This document shows, in pieces, positions 1-7,940 of a DNA stretch of 40,125 bases (its first letter is position 1; every line of letters begins with the position of its first letter). The notes beneath the pieces were generated by a model that was not told the origin of the DNA, did not search any database, and worked only from the letters and a program-made list of their open reading frames with translations. The DNA comes from Rhodocyclaceae bacterium (GTDB lineage Bacteria; Pseudomonadota; Gammaproteobacteria; Burkholderiales; Rhodocyclaceae): assembly GCA_027492775.1 (NCBI GenBank), contig JAPUEC010000215.1, positions 1 through 40,125 of the forward strand, in the 5' to 3' direction. Position numbers and translations under genes: made by a program.

Positions 1-1238
1 GGAAGCAGCGTCTGACCGAGTTCGGGCTGTTCGTCGCGGTGATCGTCGCCATTCTGCTCTCGGGCGGCTGGCTGCTGCGCCGCCAGGTCAAGGAGTTGGC
101 GGAGGTGTCCGTCGCGCTTTCCGCCAATCGCCTTGATCTGGAGGAGCGCGTGCGTCGGGCGACCGAGGAACTGGAGCGGCAAAAGGAAGAGGCAGAACGT
201 GCCAGCACTGCCAAGAGCCGCTTCCTGGCGGCCGCGAGCCATGACCTGCGGCAACCGCTTCACGCCCTGTCGCTCTTCGCCGCCGATCTGCAGCGCCAAA
301 TCAGTTCGGGATATACGCGCGATCTCGATCAACTGGCGATTCAGATCAACTCTTCCGTCATCAGCCTCGCGGAGATGCTCGATACGTTGCTCGACATCTC
401 GCGGCTCGACATGGGCGGCGTCGAGCCCGACATTCAGCCTTTCCCGGTGCAGGCCGTATTCGATCGGCTGCACCTCTCTTTCCGCCGCGCGGCGATGTAT
501 AAGCGCATCACCTTGCGTATCCGGCCGAGCGCGCTGGCGATCAATTCCGATATTCACCTCGTCGAACGTCTGCTCTCCAATCTCGTCTCCAATGCCATCC
601 GTTACACCCCGGAGGGCGGACGGGTGCTGGTGGCGGCGCGTCGCCGCAAGGGCAAAGTGAGGATCGAGGTGCGCGACAACGGCTTGGGAATCGCGCCGGA
701 AAACCAGGAAATGATCTTCAAGGAGTTTTTCCAGGTCGGCAACGCCGCCCGCGACCAGAAAAAAGGTTTGGGCTTGGGCCTGTCCATCGTCCAGCGATTG
801 AGCCGTGCTCTCGATGCCTGGCTCGACCTTCGCTCGCGGCCGGGCGTGGGAACCGTATTTTCGGTGGATCTGCCGCTGACGACCGAGTCGCCGGCATTGA
901 AAGACGGCGCGGCGGCGTTGGTGACGTTGATATTCATCGGCCCGGATGCCGAGCTCGGCAAAGTGGCGGAGATGGCTGCGGGATGGGGCTACAAGTGCCG
1001 GTTCGGCGACGACCCGGAAACCCTGCTGCGAGAAGTCTCCAAAGACAAAGCAATTGTTCTGGCCGCTGTCGGCGCCGCCGAGGAAATTCAAAAATCGTTG
1101 CCGCGACCGCTGCCGGTGGTGACGGTCGGGGAGTTGCCGCCCGACAGCGGCGTGCACTGCATCCGGCCTCCCCTGCGCCCTGCCAAGATTCGGGCTTTAC
1201 TCCAGCAAATTCAGAATACGTTGTTGAAGTCGATGTGA
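1..1238 (+). CDS. Sensor histidine kinase with degenerate C-terminal receiver (5' partial)
   Basis: Membrane histidine kinase whose N-terminus lies before the window: the frame is open from base 3, so the GTG at 39 is internal rather than a proven start. Visible in order are a hydrophobic segment (about bases 21-75), a charged coiled-coil linker, a HisKA box SHDLRQPLHAL (phospho-acceptor His codon at 240-242), and a HATPase domain with N box (LVSNAIRYTP), G1 (DNGLGIAP), F box (FKEFFQVG) and G2 (GLGLGLS). After about base 900 a receiver-like fold follows, but the acidic pair and the phospho-Asp are missing (see findings). It faces a LuxR-type regulator and their 3' ends overlap by 28 bases; by position that regulator is the likely partner. 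The signal sensed is unknown because the sensor part is outside the window. Confidence 0.93.
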   Translation, partial: KQRLTEFGLFVAVIVAILLSGGWLLRRQVKELAEVSVALSANRLDLEERVRRATEELERQKEEAERASTAKSRFLAAASHDLRQPLHALSLFAADLQRQISSGYTRDLDQLAIQINSSVISLAEMLDTLLDISRLDMGGVEPDIQPFPVQAVFDRLHLSFRRAAMYKRITLRIRPSALAINSDIHLVERLLSNLVSNAIRYTPEGGRVLVAARRRKGKVRIEVRDNGLGIAPENQEMIFKEFFQVGNAARDQKKGLGLGLSIVQRLSRALDAWLDLRSRPGVGTVFSVDLPLTTESPALKDGAAALVTLIFIGPDAELGKVAEMAAGWGYKCRFGDDPETLLREVSKDKAIVLAAVGAAEEIQKSLPRPLPVVTVGELPPDSGVHCIRPPLRPAKIRALLQQIQNTLLKSM

Positions 1239-1873
1239 TAAGTGGCGGATGCCACCATGGCCTCGGCACGGCTGGAGACGCCAAGCGATTTGAAGATGGC
1301 CGTTGCGTGGATTTTCACCGTGCCCTCCGAGAGATCGAGCTGTTTGGCGATCTCGCGGTTGGAAAGGCCGCGGATCATCAGCGCCAATACCTGGGCTTGA
1401 CGGTCGGTCAAACCGATCTCGGAAGGCTTGACGGTGCCGCTGACGCTGGGGCGGGTCTGGACGGAATCCAGTTTAGCCTGGCTGGTGCCGCTGGGACGGA
1501 AAATCTGGCCGTCGAGAATGTCGCGCAGCGCGGCCAGCATGGCCTCGCCGGAATAAGCCTTGGGAATGAAGCCGGAGGCGCCGTTGTTGATGACCCGGGT
1601 GATGGTCGGAAGATCGTCGTAAGCTGAAATGACAGCGACCGGAATGGCGGGATATCTCCGGCGGACGATGTCGAGCGCCGAGAAGCCATCCATGTTCGGC
1701 ATGGCCAGGTCCATCAGCACGAGATCGAAATCCTCTTCCTTATCCAGGGCAGCCAGCGCTGCATCGCCGTCTGCGGCTTCGACAATGGTGACTTCGTCCT
1801 CCAGTTGTCCAAGCAGTCGAACCATGCCCTCGCGTACCAGCGCGTGATCCTCGACAACGAGCAGTTTCAGCAT
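1211..1873 (-). CDS. NarL/LuxR-family response regulator
   Basis: Two-component DNA-binding regulator, 220 aa from the chosen ATG at 1871-1873. That start places the receiver beta-1 strand (LKLLVVEDH) at the N-terminus and has a GGAG about nine bases upstream; an ATG ten codons earlier and the longer frame to 1957 are less likely. Receiver: acidic pair E8-D9, phospho-acceptor D55 in LVLMDLAMPNMDG, Ser83 at the switch position, conserved K105 in GFIPKAYS. A GerE/LuxR helix-turn-helix follows at about residues 148-205 (LTDRQAQVLALMIRGLSNREIA). All phosphorylation residues are present, so it should be phosphorylatable, presumably by the convergent kinase. Target genes are not evident. Confidence 0.93.
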   Translation of the reverse strand: MLKLLVVEDHALVREGMVRLLGQLEDEVTIVEAADGDAALAALDKEEDFDLVLMDLAMPNMDGFSALDIVRRRYPAIPVAVISAYDDLPTITRVINNGASGFIPKAYSGEAMLAALRDILDGQIFRPSGTSQAKLDSVQTRPSVSGTVKPSEIGLTDRQAQVLALMIRGLSNREIAKQLDLSEGTVKIHATAIFKSLGVSSRAEAMVASATYHIDFNNVF

Positions 1874-1975
1874 GTACGGGTTCTCCAAGAATGCAAGGCC
1901 CATACTGTAGCACTGCTCGGCTGCCTTCGTGAAACATGGAGTATGATTTGATGGCAATTAACGATTGGAGCAGCC

Positions 1976-2179
1976 ATGTCACGACAAAACAGCAGTGCCG
2001 GCGATCCCCTCGCCATGGTTCGCAAGATGTGGAGCAACATGGGTTTCGGCCTGCCCGGCATGGTCATCCCGACCCTGGATGGCGATGAACTCGAAAAACG
2101 CATTTCCGATCTCAAGGCGGTCGAGGGCTGGCTGAGCATGAACCTGTCGTTGCTGCAAATTACCATCCGCAGCCTGTAA
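1976..2179 (+). CDS. phaM: PhaM-like PHA granule protein, N-terminal part (ends at in-frame TAA)
   Basis: The 67-aa product carries the conserved core of the PhaM family (GFGLPGMVIPTLDGDELEKR, then DLKAVEGWLSMNL and LQITIRSL), small proteins that bind polyhydroxyalkanoate granules, PHA synthase and DNA. A good Shine-Dalgarno (TGGAG) lies six bases before the ATG. The frame stops at TAA 2177-2179, and the next codon in the same frame is ATG followed by MHKTTLDAV, which reads as the natural continuation of the same protein. So the family protein is interrupted by one stop codon, most simply a GAA-to-TAA change. The family assignment is from recognition of the core motif. Whether the cell makes the full product is unknown. 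Confidence 0.7.
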   Translation: MSRQNSSAGDPLAMVRKMWSNMGFGLPGMVIPTLDGDELEKRISDLKAVEGWLSMNLSLLQITIRSL

Positions 2180-2446
2180 ATGCATAAAACGACTCTCGAT
2201 GCGGTGCGAACCATGAGCGAAATGGCGGCGGCAAGCGCCAACGCTTCCACCGACGCCCTGACCGGTAAATCTGAGGTACCGCCGGCCCCGGATGATCCGG
2301 CGGCATTGTGGCCATGGGGGCTCATGCAACAAGTGCAGGAATACATGCAACGTCAGGCGGCCGCCGCCGGCGACCTCCAGGGCGCCGCAGATGCGGCGAA
2401 GGCGGAGGCCGAGCCCAAAGCCGGGGCAAGCAAAAAAGCAAAGTAA
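2180..2446 (+). CDS. phaM: PhaM-like PHA granule protein, C-terminal part
   Basis: An 88-aa frame that is in phase with the preceding one and begins at the ATG directly after its TAA. It contains the second helical part (MHKTTLDAVRTMSEMAAA), a Pro-rich linker, an amphipathic stretch (LMQQVQEYMQRQAAAAG) and an Ala/Lys-rich tail ending KAGASKKAK, like the basic, DNA-binding tails of PhaM proteins. There is no separate Shine-Dalgarno of note. Translation could occur by re-initiation at the abutting stop-start or by read-through, or the gene may be a recent pseudogene. If both parts are read as one protein the length is about 156 residues. A hairpin follows at 2456-2480. Confidence 0.6.
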   Translation: MHKTTLDAVRTMSEMAAASANASTDALTGKSEVPPAPDDPAALWPWGLMQQVQEYMQRQAAAAGDLQGAADAAKAEAEPKAGASKKAK

Positions 2447-2455
2447 GGAATGAAC

Positions 2456-2480
2456 CGCCCGCCGTGCAATGCGGCGGGCG
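2456..2480 (+). terminator. GC-rich hairpin after phaM
   Basis: Perfect 9-bp stem (2456-2464 with 2472-2480) with a seven-base loop, ten bases after the phaM stop. No T-run follows, so intrinsic termination is only a possibility; it may serve as an mRNA 3' end stabiliser. Confidence 0.4.
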
Positions 2481-2623
2481 TCGATGGGGGCTGCATTGGT
2501 AGAGCCGCCATTGAGCTTTGTTTTTGCAGTCAGCCTGTTTCTTTGCTGTTACCCAAGCTGACCAGGGTGGCGCCGACCTTACCCGGGCTTGTCGAAGTCC
2601 CGATAAGGTGAATCTGAACGCTG

Positions 2624-3133
2624 CTAATGCTCGCGACAGGCAGCCAGCAAGTTGGCATCCACTTCCAATTCCATGCCTTTTTGCAGGGGCCGGTCGATGT
2701 AGTGACCCTGGTACAGACGGCCGCTATTGGCGGCGCGCTTGGCCCAGGGCGTCTCCCAGTCATCGACGCGGACGTGCAGTATCCCGAAAGCCTCGTCTCG
2801 GACGTTTTCCGCCTTGGCGGCGCATGGATAGGCGTTGGCCAAACGGTTGAATTCCTCGCGCGTGTAGTGCTCGGGCACTTTCCCTTGAACCGCCGGGCAG
2901 CGGTCGACGCGCCGCGTTTTCACTTCGGAACGCACGGTCGTGCCTTTCAACCAATAAACCGGCTCGGTCAGTATCCACCCGGCGCCACCTTCGCGATACA
3001 TGACGCAAGCGCCGGGCTTGGCCAGTTCAGGGCTCTTGAACAGCATGCGCTCTTCGAGGCGCATGCCGTCCGGAGCCGCAAGAGCGCTGCCGGCCAACGC
3101 CGACAGCATGGCAGGGATAAGAAAGCGTTTCAT
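2624..3133 (-). CDS. Secreted hypothetical protein with four cysteines
   Basis: 169 aa. A typical Sec signal peptide is visible: MKRF, a hydrophobic core and an AGSALA cleavage site before AAPDGM. The mature part holds four Cys (GACVMY, VDRCPAV, YPCAAK, LAACREH), which fits two periplasmic disulfides. No family is recognised with certainty and no catalytic motif stands out. The ATG has an AGGAG seven bases upstream. It lies 30 bases after the stop of the EF-G-like gene on the same strand and is probably the last gene of that transcription unit. The gene could be unrelated in function to its neighbours. Confidence 0.8.
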   Translation of the reverse strand: MKRFLIPAMLSALAGSALAAPDGMRLEERMLFKSPELAKPGACVMYREGGAGWILTEPVYWLKGTTVRSEVKTRRVDRCPAVQGKVPEHYTREEFNRLANAYPCAAKAENVRDEAFGILHVRVDDWETPWAKRAANSGRLYQGHYIDRPLQKGMELEVDANLLAACREH

Positions 3134-3163
3134 CGCCAGGCTCCTTGCGTGGGACTTCTGCCC

Positions 3164-5215
3164 TTACTCATCTTCGTCCTTGAGCTGGAACTTGGATGCC
3201 AGTTGCTGCTGCACCTGCGGCGGCACCGCCGAGTAATGGCTGAAGTCGATGATATAGCTCCCCTTGCCGCCGGTAAGCGACTTGACTCGCGACTGGTAGT
3301 CGGTCAATTCCGCCAGGGGCACCTGGCCGGTAATGGCCGAGAAGCCGTGCCCGCGCCCGTCGGTGCCGGTGATGTGGCCACGACGGCTCGAGAGATCGCC
3401 GGCGAGATCGCCGATGCTTTCCTCCGGAACGACGATTTCGATATTGACGATCGGCTCGAGAATGATGGGGCGGGCAGCCCGGATCGCCTCGATGACCGCC
3501 TTGCGACCGGCGGTGACGAAAGCGATTTCCTTGCCGTCCACCGCATGCGTCTTGCCGTCATAGACCGTAACCTTGACGTCCTCGACCGGGAAGCCGGCAA
3601 TGACGCCGCCGCCCAGCGCCTGTTGCACGCCCTTCTCCACGGCCGGCATGAAAACGCCCGGGATGACGCCGCCTTTGACCGCGTCGACGAACTTGAAGCC
3701 GGCGCTGCGCTCTAGCGGCTCGATTTTCAGGTAAACCTCGCCGAACTGGCCGGCGCCGCCGCTTTGTTTCTTGTGGCGATGATGGCCTTCCGCCGGGGCG
3801 GTGATGGTTTCGCGGTAGGGAATGAGGGGCGGCCGGGTATCGACTTCGAGTTTGTACTGGGACGCCATCTTGGCGAGCTTGGACTTGAGATGGATTTCAC
3901 CCAGGCCGCGAATGACAGTTTCGTTGGTAGTGGGGTGGCGTTCGATGACGAAGGTCGGGTCTTCCAGCGCCAACTTGCTAAGTACGTCGAAGAGGCGTTG
4001 CTCGTCGCCCTTCTTGCGCGTTTCCACCGCCAAGCCGGCCATCGGACGCGGAAAATCGAGCGGGACGAGATGGATATGGTCGTCTTCATGCGAGTCGTGC
4101 AATACGCAGTCGAACTCCACTTCCTCGACCTTGGCGATGGCGCCAAGGTCACCCGGCATCAGCACGTCGGTCTCGAGGTAATCCTTGCCTTGCACCTGAT
4201 AGAGATGCCCGACCCTGAAGGGACGCTTGCCATCGCCGACGAACAACTGGGCGTCCTTGCGCAGGGTTCCTTGATGCACGCGGAAAATGGCAACCTTGCC
4301 CATGTATGGATCGGAAATGACCTTGAAGACATGGGCGAGAACATGCTTCTTCGGATCAGGCTGGGCGGAGAAAGCGACGGTCTCGTCGCCGGGTTCGCCC
4401 TTTAAGAACGGTGGAGGGTTGCCTTCGCTCGGGTTGGGCGCCAAGGTCGCCAGCGCGTGCAGAAGCTGGGGAATACCAGCGCCCGTCTTGGCCGAAACGA
4501 AAAGGATGGGGATGAGATGGCCCTCGCGCAGCGCCTTCTCGAAGGGTGCATGAAGTTCGCCGGGCGCCGGGTCGGCACCGTCCTCCAGGTAACGCGCCAG
4601 CAGATTTTCGTCTTCCTCGACGATCTGATCGATCAGGGCTCGGTGGGCGGCGGTGACCGATTCGAAATCGGCGTCGCCGGAATCATGTTCGAGAACTTCA
4701 ACGACGTCGGCCGCACCATGCGCAGGGAGGTCGAGGAGCATGCACTCCTTGCCGAAGCGCTCGCGGATTTCGCCCACCAAGCCGGGCAGGTCGAGATTTT
4801 CGGCGTCGATTTTGTTGATGACGATCATGCGGCAGAGTTTGCGCTCCCCCGCCAGGCGCATCATGCGCTCGGCCATCAACTCGATACCGGTCTGGGCATT
4901 GATGACGACCAGCGCCGTGTCCACGCCCGCCAGTGCTGCAATGGCCTGGCCGGCGAAATCGGGATATCCGGGGGTGTCGACGAGGTGGATGTGCGCCCCT
5001 TCGATCGCGAAATTGACGAGGGCGGAGTTGAGCGAGTGCCCGCTTTCCTTTTCCATCGGCTCGAAATCGCAGACCATATTCCCGCGCTCGATGCTGCCCT
5101 TGGCCGGGATGGCGCCAGCGGCGAAGAGCAGTGCTTCGGCGAGACTGGTCTTCCCAGCGGCGCCGTGACCCACCAGCGCGATGGAGCGAATTGCCTCGGT
5201 GGCGTAAGTAGCCAT
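3164..5215 (-). CDS. Elongation factor G-like GTPase (EF-G paralogue)
   Basis: 683 aa, full EF-G length. G1 P-loop GHGAAGKT (residues 16-23) differs from the usual H-I/V-D-A-GKT of true EF-G; G3 is DTPGYPDF, G4 is NKID, and a G5-like VSAKTG is present. Domain II (about 290-370), domain III, domain IV and the C-terminal EF-G fold follow (GLGEIHLK, GGVIPGVFMPAVEKG, EPIVNIEIVVPEESIGD). The product belongs to the FusA2/EF-G-like group found beside the canonical fusA. It is not in the str operon (no rpsL, rpsG or tuf nearby) but in a glmU cluster, so it is unlikely to be the housekeeping translocase. Precise role is unknown; ribosome-associated GTPase activity is inferred from the fold. Confidence 0.92.
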   Translation of the reverse strand: MATYATEAIRSIALVGHGAAGKTSLAEALLFAAGAIPAKGSIERGNMVCDFEPMEKESGHSLNSALVNFAIEGAHIHLVDTPGYPDFAGQAIAALAGVDTALVVINAQTGIELMAERMMRLAGERKLCRMIVINKIDAENLDLPGLVGEIRERFGKECMLLDLPAHGAADVVEVLEHDSGDADFESVTAAHRALIDQIVEEDENLLARYLEDGADPAPGELHAPFEKALREGHLIPILFVSAKTGAGIPQLLHALATLAPNPSEGNPPPFLKGEPGDETVAFSAQPDPKKHVLAHVFKVISDPYMGKVAIFRVHQGTLRKDAQLFVGDGKRPFRVGHLYQVQGKDYLETDVLMPGDLGAIAKVEEVEFDCVLHDSHEDDHIHLVPLDFPRPMAGLAVETRKKGDEQRLFDVLSKLALEDPTFVIERHPTTNETVIRGLGEIHLKSKLAKMASQYKLEVDTRPPLIPYRETITAPAEGHHRHKKQSGGAGQFGEVYLKIEPLERSAGFKFVDAVKGGVIPGVFMPAVEKGVQQALGGGVIAGFPVEDVKVTVYDGKTHAVDGKEIAFVTAGRKAVIEAIRAARPIILEPIVNIEIVVPEESIGDLAGDLSSRRGHITGTDGRGHGFSAITGQVPLAELTDYQSRVKSLTGGKGSYIIDFSHYSAVPPQVQQQLASKFQLKDEDE

Positions 5216-5252
5216 TCTTTTCCCCCTTCTTGTGACGTGGTTGTCTTTGAAT

Positions 5253-5558
5253 CTACCTCATGCTTGCGAGGATGCGGCCCGCGAACATGGGGCCGGCACC
5301 GTAAAGCAGAACGACGGCGAAAATCAAAAGGATGGTGCCGGCGGCCAGCTGTTTTCCAGCCAGGGCGCAGTCCGGCCAGTGGCGCACCGCGAACCAAAAT
5401 GGGCCGATGATCGGGATCAGCAGGGCGATAGCGGCCCATCGCCAGCCATGGGCAATTGCGCCGGGCGCGGTACCCATATAGCCGACGAGCAGCAAGGAAA
5501 AACCGATTGCGGCCGAAATGGCAATGACAAAGACGAAGAGGAGGAAGTAGATATCCAT
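5253..5558 (-). CDS. Small integral membrane protein
   Basis: 101 aa with three hydrophobic segments: about residues 4-29 (YFLLFVFVIAISAAIGFSLL), 40-58 (WRWAAIALLIPIIGPFWF) and 72-96 (LAAGTILLIFAVVLLYG). The loops carry few charged residues and no enzyme motif. No family is recognised. It sits between glmU (60 bases upstream) and the EF-G-like gene (37 bases downstream), all on the minus strand, so it is probably co-transcribed. Function unknown. Confidence 0.75.
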   Translation of the reverse strand: MDIYFLLFVFVIAISAAIGFSLLLVGYMGTAPGAIAHGWRWAAIALLIPIIGPFWFAVRHWPDCALAGKQLAAGTILLIFAVVLLYGAGPMFAGRILASMR

Positions 5559-5618
5559 GGGTCAGGAGGCGGATCGGAGAAGTTGGCTGATCATGGCGTT
5601 ATCCGCTCCCTCTGGACG

Positions 5619-6986
5619 CTATTTCGCGCCGTCGTTGTTCTTTTGCGGCCGTTGCCAGCCGCTGATTGCGACCTGCTTGACACGCGACACCGCCAGGTCG
5701 CCCGCCGAGACGTCGCGCGTTACGGTCGCGCCGGCGGCAATGGTGGCCCCACGGCCGATTTTCACCGGCGCCACGAGTTGAGTGTCGGAACCGATGAAAA
5801 CATCGTCTTCGATGATGGTCTTGTGTTTGTTGGCGCCATCGTAATTGCAAGTGATGGTGCCGGCGCCGACATTGACGCGTTCGCCGATGACCGCGTCGCC
5901 AATGTAGGCCAGGTGGTTGGCCTTGGATTGACGGCCGAGCGTACTGTTCTTGATCTCGACGAAGTTGCCGACATGGGCCTCGGGGCCGATCTTCGCTCCC
6001 GGACGCAGGCGGGCGTATGGCCCGATGACGGCATCTGGGCCGACCGACGCCTCTTCCAAATGGGAGAAAGCCGCGATGCGGGCGCCGGCCGCAATCGAAA
6101 CGTTTTTCAGCACGCAATAAGGGCCGACTTCGACCGCTTCAGCGAGTTCGACCTTGCCCTCGAAAATACAGCCGACGTCGATGCCGACGTCGCGGCCGCA
6201 GGAGAGCGTGCCGCGGATATCGATGCGAGTCGGATCGGCGAGGCGGACTCCTTGCAATAGCAAGACGTCTGCCAAGTCCCGTTGATGGATGCGTTCGAGT
6301 TCCGCCAGCTGCACCTTGCTGTTGACGCCGAGCACTTCCCACTCGGCCTGCGGCTGCGCCGTGTTGATGTGCACACCTTCGGCAACCGCAAGGGCGACGA
6401 TATCGGTAAGGTAATACTCGCCCTGGGCGTTCTGGTTGGAAAGTTGGCTCAGCCAGGTATTCAGGCGCGCGGTCGGGATGGCCATGATGCCGGTGTTGAC
6501 CTCGCAAATGGCCTTTTCTTCGGCAGAAGCGTCCTTTTCTTCGACGATGCGCACGACCCGGCCTTGTGCATCGCGGACGATACGGCCGTAGCCGGAAGGA
6601 TCCGTGAGATTGACGGTGAGAATGGCAAGGCTGTCGCGGCCCGCATGCAGTAAGCGCTTGAGCGTATCGGCGCGCGTCAGCGGAACGTCGCCGTAGAGCA
6701 CCAGGGTTTGACCGGCGGCGCCGAGCTGGGGGACGGCCTGCATGACGGCGTGGCCGGTACCAAGCTGCGGTTCCTGAAGCGCCCATGCGAGATCATCCGC
6801 GGCCAGCGTGGCGCGGACGATTTCGCCGCCGTGACCATAGACGACGACGATCTGCTCCGGCGCCAGCGTTCTTGCGGTATCGATGACGTGCTGCGCCAGC
6901 GCCTTGCCCGCAATGGGATGCAGCACTTTGGGCAGGTTGGAGTACATGCGCTTGCCCTGGCCGGCAGCGAGAATAACGATGTTCAT
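5619..6986 (-). CDS. glmU: Bifunctional UDP-N-acetylglucosamine pyrophosphorylase / glucosamine-1-phosphate acetyltransferase
   Basis: 455 aa, the normal GlmU length. It acetylates glucosamine-1-phosphate and then uridylylates it to UDP-GlcNAc, the precursor of peptidoglycan and lipopolysaccharide, in the cytoplasm. The N-terminal nucleotidyltransferase domain shows the signature LAAGQGKRM (residues 6-14), QLGTGHA and YGDVPL. From about residue 250 a left-handed beta-helix acetyltransferase domain follows with hexapeptide repeats and the conserved [14 protein letters not shown] and [13 protein letters not shown] segments. The gene starts with ATG at 6984-6986. glmS is not adjacent. Upstream is the membrane winged-helix gene, downstream a small membrane protein. 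Confidence 0.98.
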   Translation of the reverse strand: MNIVILAAGQGKRMYSNLPKVLHPIAGKALAQHVIDTARTLAPEQIVVVYGHGGEIVRATLAADDLAWALQEPQLGTGHAVMQAVPQLGAAGQTLVLYGDVPLTRADTLKRLLHAGRDSLAILTVNLTDPSGYGRIVRDAQGRVVRIVEEKDASAEEKAICEVNTGIMAIPTARLNTWLSQLSNQNAQGEYYLTDIVALAVAEGVHINTAQPQAEWEVLGVNSKVQLAELERIHQRDLADVLLLQGVRLADPTRIDIRGTLSCGRDVGIDVGCIFEGKVELAEAVEVGPYCVLKNVSIAAGARIAAFSHLEEASVGPDAVIGPYARLRPGAKIGPEAHVGNFVEIKNSTLGRQSKANHLAYIGDAVIGERVNVGAGTITCNYDGANKHKTIIEDDVFIGSDTQLVAPVKIGRGATIAAGATVTRDVSAGDLAVSRVKQVAISGWQRPQKNNDGAK

Positions 6987-7040
6987 GAGTTAGCGGAGGC
7001 GATGTTCGGAATTGCGTGCCGGGGCGCGGGGAAAGCAGGA

Positions 7041-7769
7041 TCAAGCAACTTTCTTGTCCTCGCCCGCGAGGATTTCGTTCAGCACTTGCTTGCCGCGCGG
7101 TGAAACGGACCAGTGCAGGACATTCTTTTCGTTGATGCGGGTGTCAATCACGCCCATGCTCTTCATAACCATCAGGCGCTGGCTGACCAGTTCCCGGGCA
7201 AGGCGGGTCTTGTCGCACAGCGATGCCAGGTTGCCATACACATACGATTCCTCGGAGAGCGCGCGGAGGATTTCGATGTCGCTATAGGAAAGCGATTCCC
7301 GCGGATCGGCCTTGGTTTCCGGGGCTTCCGCTTTCTCTTCTTTCGCCGGCGCTTCAGCAACGGCATCGCGACGCTGCTTCATCTGATTCATTTCGCGCTT
7401 TACCTGCTCGATCTGGGCGAACAGCTTGATAGCGACATTTTCAAAGAGGCGGCGCGAAGCGACGGTATAAATAAGACAGAAACCTGAAAAGACATAGAAG
7501 TCGATCGGCTTGGTGCGTGCACCCTCGAGCAGGGTGCTGGAAATCATATTGAGGAAGAGCGGGACCGTCAGCGCCGCGACGATGCCGAGAATCGGATATT
7601 TGAGCCATTCCCGCCGGCCGAGTTCGCCCTGACGTTCGGAAAGGAAGAAATTGGCGAGGCCGCCGAGCAGGCCTGCCAGAACCATGATGCTGAAAATGAT
7701 CAGCATGTGGGAATCGATGGCGCCGGAAGGTGGCGTCACCTGCAAGGCGCTTTGCAGTTCGGTAGCCAT
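7041..7769 (-). CDS. Membrane protein with three N-terminal helices and C-terminal winged-helix-like domain
   Basis: 242 aa. Residues about 20-110 contain three hydrophobic helices (MLIIFSIMVLAGLLGGLANF; ILGIVAALTVPLFLNMIS; FYVFSGFCLIYTVAS), resembling the three-helix membrane module found with YEATS-like domains; that family link is from memory and tentative. A charged coiled coil (EQVKREMNQMKQRRDAV) and an Ala/Glu/Lys-rich linker lead to a domain from about 165 that reads as a MarR/ArsR-like winged helix (LSYSDIEILRALSEES, LARELVSQRLMVMKSMGVID, WSVSPRGKQVL). The ATG has a GGAG six bases upstream. It lies downstream of the gltD terminator and 54 bases before glmU. It may be a membrane-tethered sensor or regulator; ligand and target are unknown. 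Confidence 0.82.
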   Translation of the reverse strand: MATELQSALQVTPPSGAIDSHMLIIFSIMVLAGLLGGLANFFLSERQGELGRREWLKYPILGIVAALTVPLFLNMISSTLLEGARTKPIDFYVFSGFCLIYTVASRRLFENVAIKLFAQIEQVKREMNQMKQRRDAVAEAPAKEEKAEAPETKADPRESLSYSDIEILRALSEESYVYGNLASLCDKTRLARELVSQRLMVMKSMGVIDTRINEKNVLHWSVSPRGKQVLNEILAGEDKKVA

Positions 7770-7841
7770 GGCTTCTCCGTCAGTTGGAATGGCATATTTT
7801 CACATTATTGCGACCAACTGTCTTGCAAAAACGGAGCTTGC

Positions 7842-7873
7842 AAAAAAAACCCCGCGAGGCAGACGCCTGCGGG
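7842..7873 (-). terminator. Rho-independent terminator after gltD
   Basis: On the minus strand a nine-pair GC-rich stem with one bulged G and a four-base loop (7851-7873) is followed by a run of eight Ts (7842-7849). It lies 68 bases beyond the gltD stop and separates the gltBD unit from the glmU cluster. Confidence 0.88.
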
Positions 7874-7940
7874 ATTTGAGAAGAGTCGCCCGCGATCTAA
7901 ACCGATGCGTTGGGCGGCCTCTTCATTGTGGCCAAATAGC

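Noticed and set aside
2530..2763. Minus frame ending TSTSPGKVGATLVSLGNSKETG beyond the secreted protein gene
   Set aside because: The tail reads like protein, but it is short, overlaps the supported gene in another frame and has no start of its own; probably chance.
2627..3715. 362-aa plus-strand frame opposite the secreted protein and EF-G-like gene
   Set aside because: Spans two real genes on the other strand and their gap; no start signal.
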